Shown: piece by piece, positions 56,989 to 64,000 of the stretch
Layout: each line of letters starts with the position of its first letter
How positions within the stretch are numbered: position 1 is the first letter of the stretch
Source of the DNA: Pseudomonas monteilii NBRC 103158 = DSM 14164
GTDB taxonomy: Bacteria > Pseudomonadota > Gammaproteobacteria > Pseudomonadales > Pseudomonadaceae
DNA: 64,000 nucleotides
NCBI RefSeq assembly: GCF_000730605.1
Contig: NZ_BBIS01000026.1
Coordinates: 60,327-124,326 of the forward strand
Direction of reading: 5' to 3'
Made by a program: the position numbers and the translations under genes
Notes under the pieces: generated by a model
Database searches by the model: none
What the model saw: only the letters and a program-made list of their open reading frames with translations
Told to the model about the DNA's origin: nothing

Positions 56989-58971
56989 ATGTCCCAGGAC
57001 CGCAACGACAAGACCCGTCGCCAGTTCCTCGCCACCAGCACCGTGCTCGGTGCAGCAGGCGCGCTCTGGTCCGCATTGCCCTTCACCGGCCAAGCCGGTT
57101 CCGCTCACGCATCCACCCAAGGAGGTTCCATGACCGCCGACCTGATTCTGTTCAACGGCAAACTGCACACCGTTGACCGCGAAAAGCCTACTGCGACCGC
57201 CGTCGCCATCAAGGATGGCCGCTTCATCGCCGTGGGCAACGACGCCGAGGCCATGGCCCACAAGGGCGCCACCACGCAAATCGTCGACCTCAAGCAGCGC
57301 ACGGTCATCCCCGGCCTGAACGACTCGCACCTGCACCTGATCCGCGGTGGCCTGAACTACAACCTGGAACTGCGCTGGGAAGGCGTGCCATCGGTGGCCG
57401 ATGCCCTGCGCATGCTCAAGGACCAGGCCGCGCGCACGCCGACCCCGCAGTGGGTGCGTGTGGTGGGTGGCTGGAACGAATTCCAGTTCGCCGAAAAGCG
57501 CATGCCCACCCTGGAAGAAATCAACCAGGCCGCGCCCGATACCCCGGTGTTTCTACTGCACCTGTATGACCGCGCGCTGCTCAACCGCGCCGCGCTCAAG
57601 GCCGTCGGCTACACCAAGGAAACGCCGAACCCGCCGGGTGGCGAGATCCAGCGCGACAAGTTCGGCAACCCGACCGGCATGCTCATCGCCCGCCCCAACG
57701 CGATGATCCTCTACGCCACCCTGGCCAAAGGGCCGAAGCTGCCGCTGGAATACCAGGTCAACTCCACCCGCCAGTTCATGCGTGAACTCAACCGCCTGGG
57801 CCTGACCAGCGCCATCGACGCTGGCGGCGGCTACCAGAATTTCCCCGACGACTACTCGGTGATCCAGGAGCTGGCCGACAATAACCAGCTGACCGTGCGC
57901 ATCGCCTACAACCTGTTCACCCAGAAGCCCAAAGAAGAGCTGGACGACTTCAAGAAGTGGACCTCCAGCGTCAAGCTGCACAGCGGCACCGACTTCCTGC
58001 GCCACAACGGCGCGGGTGAAATGCTGGTGTTCTCCGCTGCCGACTTCGAGGACTTCCTCGAACCGCGCCCGGACCTGCCGCAAACCATGGAAGAAGAACT
58101 GGAACCGGTGGTGCGCCACTTGGTCGAGCAGCGCTGGCCGTTCCGCCTGCACGCCACCTACAACGAATCGATCACGCGCATGCTCGACGTGTTCGAGAAG
58201 GTCAACCGCGACATCCCGTTCAACGGCCTGCCGTGGTTCTTCGACCACGCCGAAACCATCACCCCACAGAACATCGAGCGCGTGCGTGCCCTGGGCGGTG
58301 GTATCGCCATTCAGGACCGCATGGCCTTCCAAGGTGAATACTTCGTCGACCGTTACGGCGCCAAGGCGGCAGAACAGACGCCGCCGATCAAGCGCATGCT
58401 CGACATGGGCGTGCCGGTAGGTGCCGGTACCGACGCCACCCGCGTGTCCAGCTACAACCCATGGACCTCGCTGTACTGGCTGGTCAGCGGCAAGACCGTT
58501 GGCGGCATGGAGCTGTACCCCGAAGGCCTCAGCCGCGACACCGCGCTGCAACTGTTCACCCAAGGCAGCGCCTGGTTCTCCAGCGAGCAGGGCAAGAAAG
58601 GCCAGATCAAGGTGGGCCAGCTGGCCGACCTGGCTGCACTGTCGCTGGACTTCTTCAGTGTTGATGAAGAGGCGATCAAGGGTATCGAGTCGGTGCTAAC
58701 GATTGTCGATGGCAAAATTGTGTACGCTGCCGGCGAATTTGATCGCCTTGGTCCACCACAGGTGCCGGTACTGCCGGAATGGTCGCCGGTGGCCAAGGTG
58801 CCGGGGCACTGGCGCGTGGGTACGCCGTCGCTGGCGGCAATGGCGCACCAGTGCGTCGGGCCTTGTGGGGTGCATGCGCACAGCCATGAAAAGGCCCGGC
58901 AGTCGAGTGTGCCAGTCAACGACTTCCAGGGCTTCTGGGGCGCGTTGGGTTGTTCGTGCTTTGCGTTCTGA
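56989..58971 (+). CDS. Tat-exported metal-dependent amidohydrolase (YtcJ-like)
   Basis: The 660-residue precursor starts with a twin-arginine signal (KTRRQFLATSTVLGAAGALW), so it should be exported folded. It then has an amidohydrolase barrel: metal ligands HLHL in NDSHLHLIRGG, and FDHAETITPQN and GAGTDATRVSSYNPW as later metal-site segments. YtcJ-type proteins act on amides; the substrate is unknown. The C-terminus is rich in Cys and His (HQCVGPCGVHAHSHEKARQ, then CSCF). I start at ATG 56989, seven bases after GGAG, which gives the twin arginine early. Confidence 0.86.
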   Translation: MSQDRNDKTRRQFLATSTVLGAAGALWSALPFTGQAGSAHASTQGGSMTADLILFNGKLHTVDREKPTATAVAIKDGRFIAVGNDAEAMAHKGATTQIVDLKQRTVIPGLNDSHLHLIRGGLNYNLELRWEGVPSVADALRMLKDQAARTPTPQWVRVVGGWNEFQFAEKRMPTLEEINQAAPDTPVFLLHLYDRALLNRAALKAVGYTKETPNPPGGEIQRDKFGNPTGMLIARPNAMILYATLAKGPKLPLEYQVNSTRQFMRELNRLGLTSAIDAGGGYQNFPDDYSVIQELADNNQLTVRIAYNLFTQKPKEELDDFKKWTSSVKLHSGTDFLRHNGAGEMLVFSAADFEDFLEPRPDLPQTMEEELEPVVRHLVEQRWPFRLHATYNESITRMLDVFEKVNRDIPFNGLPWFFDHAETITPQNIERVRALGGGIAIQDRMAFQGEYFVDRYGAKAAEQTPPIKRMLDMGVPVGAGTDATRVSSYNPWTSLYWLVSGKTVGGMELYPEGLSRDTALQLFTQGSAWFSSEQGKKGQIKVGQLADLAALSLDFFSVDEEAIKGIESVLTIVDGKIVYAAGEFDRLGPPQVPVLPEWSPVAKVPGHWRVGTPSLAAMAHQCVGPCGVHAHSHEKARQSSVPVNDFQGFWGALGCSCFAF

Positions 58972-58984
58972 GCTGATGTGAAGA

Positions 58985-59012
58985 AGGGGCCAGTTTTTTG
59001 GCCCCTTTTTTG
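58985..59012. terminator. Bidirectional intrinsic terminator after the amidohydrolase gene
   Basis: AAGGGGCCA-GTTTTT-TGGCCCCTT followed by TTTTG. It lies between the convergent amidohydrolase and MFS genes. Confidence 0.88.
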
Positions 59013-59041
59013 TGTTGCTTGTCCTGGCCCTATCGCCGGCA

Positions 59042-60640
59042 TCAAGGGTGAGCCTTGTGCTCACCACCCGCCAACAAATGCCGAATCTTCACCTCCACCC
59101 CCTCCGTCTGCAGCATCCGCACCCGCGCCTCGATCTTCAGCTCCCCTCGGGTCACCCGATGGTGATGCCGCAAATGCTCCAGCCACGACTCTTCGAAGAA
59201 AAACTCCAGCCACAACGCCCGGTCTGCACTGTCGCGCATCAATCCCCAGGACAGTGCCCCATTGCGCTTGCGCATGGCTTCCAGCTCCCGCGTCGCCAGC
59301 TGAAACGCCTCGGCCTTGGTCGGGTCGATGTGATACTCCACCGTCACCATTACCGGCCCGCTTTCCTTGTCCATGTCATCGCCCAGCACCGGAACAGGCC
59401 AGTGCAACGACGGTGTCAGTTCTTCGGCTTCGGTTTCCGGCAGGGTTACCTTGCAGGTCAGCAACGTGCCCAGGGCCAGACCACCCGACGCCAGCAGCAG
59501 GCTCAAGGTGATCGACGCATGGCTGGCCAGCGTGCCCCACAGCAACCCGCCACACGCCATGGCACCAAAGAAGATCAGGATGTACACCGACAACGCCCGC
59601 GCCCGCACCCAGGCCGGCACCGAGGTTTGCGCCGCCACCTGCAGGTTGGACAGCACCGCGATCCACGCCGCCCCGCTGAGCAGCATCGCCGGCAGCAGCA
59701 CATAGAAGTTGCGCACGAGCGCCAGCGCCAGCAGGAACAGCGCATACAGCAGGCTGGCGAACAGCACCAGGCGGTCGCGGCTGATGCGTTCGCGCAGGCG
59801 CGGCAGCAGGGTGGCGCCGGCCACCGCGCCAATGCCGATGGCCGCCAGCAGCAAGCCGAAGTCGGCAGCAGTGCCGTGCATTTCGCCGCGCACGATCAGC
59901 GGCAGCAGCGAGGTGCCGGCGCTGGCACAGAAGAAGAACGCCACGGCCCGCAGCAGCACGGCCTGCAAGGGTTTGGCACTGCGCGCGAAGCGCAGGCCGG
60001 TGCGCATGGCGCCCACGAAGCGCTCGGCTGGCAGCAGTGGCTCCTTCACCTCGCGTTTCCACAGGAACAACACCAGGATCACCCCGGCAAACGAAATCGC
60101 GTTCAAGGCAAAGGTCAGCCATGGGCCGACCATGCTCACCACCACGCCGGCCAAGGCCGGGCCAATGGCGCGAGACACGTTGATGCCCACACTGGAAATG
60201 GCCACCGCGTTGGCCAGGTCTTCCTTGCCCACCAACTCCGGTGTCAGTGCGCTCCAGGCCGGCATCATCAACGCCGTCCCGATACCCAGTGCCAGGGTCA
60301 GCACCAGCAGCAAGGTCACGTTCATCAGCCCAAGCAGGGTCAGGGCTGCCAGCACCACGGCCACGGCAGACATCCACAGCTGCACCAGCAACAGGTAGCG
60401 GCGCTTGTCGACGATATCCGCCGCTGCGCCCGCTGGCAGGGCCAGGAAGAACATCGGCAGCGAGCCGGCCACCTGGATCAGCGCCACGTGCAGCGGGCTG
60501 GCCGACAGTGTGGTCATCAACCAGCCGGCGCCCACCTCGTGCATCCAGGTGCCGATATTGGAGGCGATGGTGGCGATCCATAGCATGCGGAAGGTTGTGT
60601 TGCGCAACGGGCTCCAGGCGCCTGAAGGGGATGTGCTCAT
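59042..60640 (-). CDS. MFS transporter of the EntS/MFS_3 type with a C-terminal extension
   Basis: The first ~420 residues hold about twelve helices with MFS_3 features (NIGTWMHEVGAGWLMTTLSA, RALSVYILIFFGAMACGG). Residues about 430-532 form a soluble domain (MVTVEYHIDPTKAEAFQLAT, then FFFEESWLEHLRHHHR) of the ABM-like type found in this family. It may export a small aromatic or siderophore-like compound, which is an inference. It starts 1 base after the OprD-type porin gene's stop, so the two are co-transcribed. Confidence 0.85.
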   Translation of the reverse strand: MSTSPSGAWSPLRNTTFRMLWIATIASNIGTWMHEVGAGWLMTTLSASPLHVALIQVAGSLPMFFLALPAGAAADIVDKRRYLLLVQLWMSAVAVVLAALTLLGLMNVTLLLVLTLALGIGTALMMPAWSALTPELVGKEDLANAVAISSVGINVSRAIGPALAGVVVSMVGPWLTFALNAISFAGVILVLFLWKREVKEPLLPAERFVGAMRTGLRFARSAKPLQAVLLRAVAFFFCASAGTSLLPLIVRGEMHGTAADFGLLLAAIGIGAVAGATLLPRLRERISRDRLVLFASLLYALFLLALALVRNFYVLLPAMLLSGAAWIAVLSNLQVAAQTSVPAWVRARALSVYILIFFGAMACGGLLWGTLASHASITLSLLLASGGLALGTLLTCKVTLPETEAEELTPSLHWPVPVLGDDMDKESGPVMVTVEYHIDPTKAEAFQLATRELEAMRKRNGALSWGLMRDSADRALWLEFFFEESWLEHLRHHHRVTRGELKIEARVRMLQTEGVEVKIRHLLAGGEHKAHP

Positions 60641-60641
60641 G

Positions 60642-61904
60642 TCAGAAGCTGCCTTTGAGTGGGTATTCGATGATCAGGTAGATACGGTCGATGTCATCGC
60701 CGGCCTGGGCCTGGTTGGCGCGATGGCTTACGTGGGAGAACGACAGGCTCAGGTCCTTGGCGGCGCCTGACTGCACCACGTATTTCAGGTCGATGTCGCG
60801 CTCCCAGTGCTTGCCGCCGTCGCCGTACTGGCCAACGTAGGCGCCGCTGGCTGGTGCATGGCTGCCGTCGATGCCCCGGCCGCTGACGTAGCGGCCCATC
60901 ACGCTCAGGCCGGGAAGGCCGAGGGTGGCGAAGTTGAGGTCGTAGCGCAGTTGCCACGAACGCTCGCCCGGGCCGTTGAAGTCGGCGTACTTGATCGAGT
61001 TGGCCAGGTAGATGGAATCGCCGCCGACGAAGTCGAACGGGGTGTCGCCCTCGACCTTCTGATAGGCCAGGCTCAGCGCCTGGGCGCCGAAGCTGTACTT
61101 GGCCAGCAGGCTGTAGGCGAGGGTATCGATTGCCCCGCCACTGGCGTTGCCGGTGTCGCGGGTTTTGTAGAGATTGCCGTCCACGCGCCAGTTACCTTCG
61201 GCCAGGTTCAGGTTGAGGTAGGCCTGGCGCCAGGTGTCTTGCAGTTGCCCGGCATACAGCGCGCCACCAAACGGGCCAGTGGGCGCGAAGGTGGCGCCGG
61301 CCAGGCTGATGGCGCGGTTGTGGGTGGTGACGCCGTAGCCGCTGAAATCATCGCGGGTGGCGCTGTTGTCCTGGTTGTTGAAGGCGGTGAAACGCCCGGC
61401 CTGCAGGCGCCAGTCGGGCAGGTCGGTGTTTTCCACGAACCAGCCGGTGGCGTATTCCGGGTGCAGGCGTTTGTCGCCAGTGTCGAACACCGGGGTTTCC
61501 ACGTTCATTTCGCCGTAGCGCAACTGGGTGTTGCCCAGGCGCAGCTTGAGCGCGGCGCCGGCGCTGGAATAGTCGGATTCGGCGCGGCCATTGCTGTCGC
61601 GTGGCAGCAAACCGGTGCCGGCATGGCCACGGCCGCCGTCGAGCTTCAGGCCAAGAAAACCGTGGGCATCGATGCCCACGCCAACCGTGCCTTGCGTGAA
61701 GCCCGAGCGGACCTCGCCGATGAAACCCTGTGCCCATTCCTGGCGGTAGTTCTGGCCGCTGGCAGAGGGCGAGCGAAAGTCGCTGTGCAGGAAGTAGTTG
61801 CGGCTGAGCAACGACCAGCCGGACTCATCCGCCTGGCTGAGCGCCGGGCAGAGGGCGAGCGTGGCGAGCAGGGCGCGGCCTGGTCCGTGTGTGGCGCGGA
61901 TCAT
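60642..61904 (-). CDS. OprD-family outer-membrane porin
   Basis: The 420-residue precursor has a signal peptide cleaved near LSQA-DES (about 25) and OprD-type beta-strand repeats: FFLHSDFR-like start, the QEWAQGFIGEVRSGFTQG strand and a C-terminal YLIIEYPLKGSF with terminal aromatic residue. OprD porins admit specific small substrates such as amino acids or carboxylates. The adjacent MFS gene suggests a shared substrate, not identified. It is the first gene of the pair. Confidence 0.92.
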   Translation of the reverse strand: MIRATHGPGRALLATLALCPALSQADESGWSLLSRNYFLHSDFRSPSASGQNYRQEWAQGFIGEVRSGFTQGTVGVGIDAHGFLGLKLDGGRGHAGTGLLPRDSNGRAESDYSSAGAALKLRLGNTQLRYGEMNVETPVFDTGDKRLHPEYATGWFVENTDLPDWRLQAGRFTAFNNQDNSATRDDFSGYGVTTHNRAISLAGATFAPTGPFGGALYAGQLQDTWRQAYLNLNLAEGNWRVDGNLYKTRDTGNASGGAIDTLAYSLLAKYSFGAQALSLAYQKVEGDTPFDFVGGDSIYLANSIKYADFNGPGERSWQLRYDLNFATLGLPGLSVMGRYVSGRGIDGSHAPASGAYVGQYGDGGKHWERDIDLKYVVQSGAAKDLSLSFSHVSHRANQAQAGDDIDRIYLIIEYPLKGSF

Positions 61905-61997
61905 GGAGAGCTCCGGGGGATGATCCGGGACTGTGGAGCAAGGATAGGCCAGGGGTCTTGTAAGGGTGTGCTGGGATCTGGTTTACCTGTTCAGCAC

Positions 61998-62909
61998 TCA
62001 AGCCATGTCGCTAATGGCGAATTCCTCAGCCAGATGATCGATCAGCGCCCGCACGGAAGGCAGCAACCCCCTTCGCGACGGGAAAATCGCATGCACGATG
62101 CCACAGCGCGGGTGCCAGTCTGGAATCAGCTCCACCAGCCGCCCCGCCGCCAGGTCCTCGCGTACTGCCACTCGCGGCAAATGCGCAATCCCCACCCCAG
62201 CCACCACGAAATGGCGCAGGGCAAACAAATCGTCAGTCACCATGCGCGGCGTATGCGGGATGACAATGCTGCGGCTGCTGTCTTCACCCTGGAGCAGCTC
62301 CCACTGGTACTCACGCTGTGCGCTGCCCCAATGCAGGCTCGGCAGCGTGCCGAGCAGCAGCGGATCGAAGCCCTTGGGCAGTTGCTCCAGGTACTGCGGC
62401 TGGCCCACCAGGCACTGGGTGCTGTTGCTCAGCACCTTCATCACCATGTCGGTGTTCTCCAATGGTGGAAAGCGCACCCGCAGCGCAATGTCGAAGCCTT
62501 CGTGCAGCAGGTCGACGCGGCGGTTGGTACTTTCAATGAACAACTCCACCTGCGGGTACTTGAGCATGTAGCGAGTCAGCATCGGCCCGACCCACGAGTT
62601 GAGCAGGGTGGTAGGGCAACTGATACGCACCAGCCCGCGCGGCTCGCTACGGTTGCGCTCGATGATCTCCGCCGCACCCTCCGCCTCCACGCGCATGGCC
62701 AGGCAGCGGTTGTAATAGGCCTGGCCGATTTCGGTGAGCGAGCAGTGCCGGCTGGTGCGGTGCAGCAGGCGCACGCCCAGGCGGTCCTCAAGGTCGGCGA
62801 TGCGCCGGCTGAGCTTCGACTTGGGCATGTCCAGCGCTCGGCCTGCCGGGGCGAAACCCCCGTGCTCTACAACTTGGGTGAAGTAATAGAGGGAATTGAG
62901 GTCTTCCAA
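61998..62909 (-). CDS. LysR-family regulator (CrgA-like)
   Basis: The 303-residue protein begins LEDLNSLYYFTQVVEHGGFA and has the helix-turn-helix GRALDMPKSKLSRRIADLE, of the CrgA/AaeR group that often answers aromatic compounds. The start is TTG 62909, about seven bases after GGAGA. It is divergent from ycaC copy 2 and lies upstream of the OprD-MFS pair in the same direction, so it may control either. The effector is unknown. Confidence 0.86.
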   Translation of the reverse strand: MEDLNSLYYFTQVVEHGGFAPAGRALDMPKSKLSRRIADLEDRLGVRLLHRTSRHCSLTEIGQAYYNRCLAMRVEAEGAAEIIERNRSEPRGLVRISCPTTLLNSWVGPMLTRYMLKYPQVELFIESTNRRVDLLHEGFDIALRVRFPPLENTDMVMKVLSNSTQCLVGQPQYLEQLPKGFDPLLLGTLPSLHWGSAQREYQWELLQGEDSSRSIVIPHTPRMVTDDLFALRHFVVAGVGIAHLPRVAVREDLAAGRLVELIPDWHPRCGIVHAIFPSRRGLLPSVRALIDHLAEEFAISDMA

Positions 62910-62960
62910 TGATCGTTCTCCAAACGGAACGCTAAGGGCGATTTTCGCAGTCTAGTGCAG

Positions 62961-63006
62961 CAAAGGTGATGATTTTAATCTGTGCCCATCAACGCGAAAC
63001 ACCCCA
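62961..63006. repeat. 46-bp conserved block upstream of ycaC copy 2
   Basis: This block matches the one at 54826-54871 in 42 of 46 bases. Differences are one G/A and three in the TTCTC/TGTGC stretch. It lies 39 bases before the gene here and 35 bases before it at the first copy. Confidence 0.75.
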
Positions 63007-63044
63007 AATAGCTGAAGAATTCATAAACCTTAGGAGCACAGACC

Positions 63045-63674
63045 ATGAGCAAATTCACCTACAACCGCCTGAACAAAGACGACGCCGCCGTCCTGCTGGT
63101 CGACCACCAGGCTGGTCTGCTGTCGCTGGTGCGTGACATCGAACCGGACAAGTTCAAGAACAACGTGCTGGCCCTGGCTGACCTGGCCAAGTTCTTCAAC
63201 CTGCCGACCATCCTCACCACCAGCTTCGAGCAAGGCCCCAACGGCCCGCTGGTGCCAGAGCTGAAAGCCCTGTTCCCGGATGCGCCGTACATCGCTCGCC
63301 CTGGCCAGATCAATGCCTGGGATAACGAGGACTTTGTGAAGGCGGTGAAGGCCACTGGCAAGAAGCAACTGATCATTGCCGGTGTGGTGACTGAGGTTTG
63401 TGTGGCCTTCCCGGCGCTGGCGGCCTTGGAAGAAGAGTTCGATGTGTTCGTGGTGACCGATGCTTCCGGCACTTTCAACGAAATGACCCGTGATGCTGCC
63501 CATGACCGCATGAGCCGGGCAGGTGCCCAGCTGATGACCTGGTTCGGCGTGGCGTGCGAGCTGCACCGCGACTGGCGCAACGATATCGAAGGGCTGGCGG
63601 CGCTGTGCTCCAACCACATTCCGGATTATCGGAACCTGATGACCAGCTACAACGCGTTGACTGCGGGTAAGTGA
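63045..63674 (+). CDS. ycaC: Isochorismatase-family hydrolase YcaC, copy 2
   Basis: The 209-residue protein is about 96% identical to copy 1, with D20 and C119 in the same places (VDHQAGLLS, VVTEVCV). The DNA differs more than the protein, mostly at third positions, which points to an older duplication under selection. The start MSKFTYNRLNKD differs from copy 1 only at residues 2, 3 and 5. It has the same TTAGGAGCA ribosome site and stands alone, ended by a strong terminator. Confidence 0.92.
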   Translation: MSKFTYNRLNKDDAAVLLVDHQAGLLSLVRDIEPDKFKNNVLALADLAKFFNLPTILTTSFEQGPNGPLVPELKALFPDAPYIARPGQINAWDNEDFVKAVKATGKKQLIIAGVVTEVCVAFPALAALEEEFDVFVVTDASGTFNEMTRDAAHDRMSRAGAQLMTWFGVACELHRDWRNDIEGLAALCSNHIPDYRNLMTSYNALTAGK

Positions 63675-63695
63675 TTAATCAGTAGCAGTACGCAT

Positions 63696-63731
63696 AAGGC
63701 CGGCTTCCTCTGTAGGGAGCCGGCCTTTTTT
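63696..63731 (+). terminator. Intrinsic terminator after ycaC copy 2
   Basis: AAGGCCGGCT pairs with AGCCGGCCTT (63718-63727), then TTTT and G. It starts 21 bases after the stop. Confidence 0.88.
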
Positions 63732-63740
63732 GTTTGCTGT

Positions 63741-63777
63741 ACCGGCCCTTCGCGGGTAAACCCGCGAAGAGGCCGGC
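63741..63777. repeat. P. putida-type REP palindrome
   Basis: ACCGGCCCTTCGCGGGTAAA then CCCGCGAAGAGGCCGGC, one-base bulge in the left arm. It lies between ycaC copy 2 and a leftward gene. Confidence 0.87.
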
Positions 63778-63787
63778 ACAGGCAACA

Positions 63788-64000
63788 TCAATTCATGGGC
63801 TGTGACTCAATCCCATCCAGCAATGCCTCAACCAACCCTTCTGCCATTTCGAGTGCATTCAGGTTGCTCCAGAACAGGCTTTTGCCTGTGTCATCCAGAT
63901 GCTCCAGGGCTTTATAGCCACAGTCAGGGAGGTGACCGTCGGGAGGTTGCAGAATGGCCTCCAGGTGCCTGGCGATAGATTTCTGACGCCTATGAGACCG
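63788..64000 (-). CDS. C-terminal part of an unrecognised protein (runs off the window)
   Basis: The minus strand is open from 64000 to a TGA at 63788, giving 70 residues that end in EGLVEALLDGIESQPMN. The codon use is less GC-rich than its neighbours. The sequence is hydrophilic and helix-prone (LEHLDDTGKSLFWSNLNALE), without a motif I recognise. The stop lies just past the REP at 63741, where the end of a gene is expected. A start would be beyond the window. Confidence 0.6.
   Translation of the reverse strand, partial: RSHRRQKSIARHLEAILQPPDGHLPDCGYKALEHLDDTGKSLFWSNLNALEMAEGLVEALLDGIESQPMN

Overview
The window is an ordinary chromosomal segment of a fluorescent pseudomonad, most likely of the Pseudomonas putida group. 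The evidence is the high GC, the gene order (recG-oxyR, crc-pyrE, argB-algC-dut-coaBC-radC, rpmBG, dadA-dadX-pauR-cycB), and at least eleven copies of the P. putida-type REP palindrome (core GGCCTCTTCGCGGGTAAACC) at gene ends. I see no rRNA, tRNA, CRISPR array, insertion sequence or prophage. Nearly every base belongs to a gene or to a short intergenic region holding a terminator or REP.

Layout. 0-8.4 kb: recG (partial), oxyR, the tonB-exbD-exbB energy-transduction operon, a short-chain epimerase, a lipoprotein, ridA-spoT-rpoZ. 8.6-13.5 kb: a LysR regulator divergent from a gamma-glutamyl-polyamine set (glutamine-synthetase-like ligase, class I amidotransferase hydrolase, APC permease). 13.5-25.1 kb: housekeeping genes gmk, yicC, rph, crc, pyrE, argB, algC, dut, coaBC, radC, an orphan peptide-binding protein, rpmB-rpmG. 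25.1-38.4 kb: more amino acid and polyamine catabolism (small I78-like protein, cupin, kauB aldehyde dehydrogenase, MocR regulator, PauB-like oxidase, Lrp, dadA-dadX, PauR-like repressor), with an MFS transporter, a phospholipase-D-type lipoprotein, a DUF1127 protein and cytochrome c5. 38.5-46.6 kb: acetyl-CoA hydrolase/transferase, xpt, rep helicase, a GGDEF/EAL protein, a MATE transporter. 46.7-53.3 kb: the pipecolate/lysine catabolic block (LysR, hglS, LysR, amaB, amaA). 53.3-64 kb: an accessory stretch with an MscS channel carrying a cyclic-nucleotide domain, two nearly identical ycaC hydrolase genes sharing a conserved upstream block, a small membrane protein, an alpha/beta hydrolase, a Tat-exported amidohydrolase, an MFS-OprD pair and a LysR regulator.

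How it works together. Two catabolic programmes stand out. The genes at 9.7-13.5, 26.0, 32.2 and 37.3 kb cover each step of gamma-glutamylated polyamine degradation to GABA plus uptake and a PauR-type repressor, beside D-alanine/alanine catabolism (dadA, dadX, Lrp). The block at 47.7-53.2 kb supplies three steps of the D-lysine/L-pipecolate route: AmaA oxidises pipecolate, AmaB oxidises the semialdehyde to 2-aminoadipate, and HglS (DUF1338) converts 2-oxoadipate to D-2-hydroxyglutarate. HglS has its metal ligands H70, H226 and E294 in place. A LysR regulator sits between hglS and amaB, and its likely operator and the amaB promoter can be read in the 136-bp gap.

The points most worth a second look are the hglS/amaBA control region, the duplicated ycaC loci, competing hairpins in the rpmB leader, a Fur-box-like site before a degenerate GGDEF/intact EAL protein, and the cysteine/histidine-rich tail of the Tat-exported amidohydrolase.
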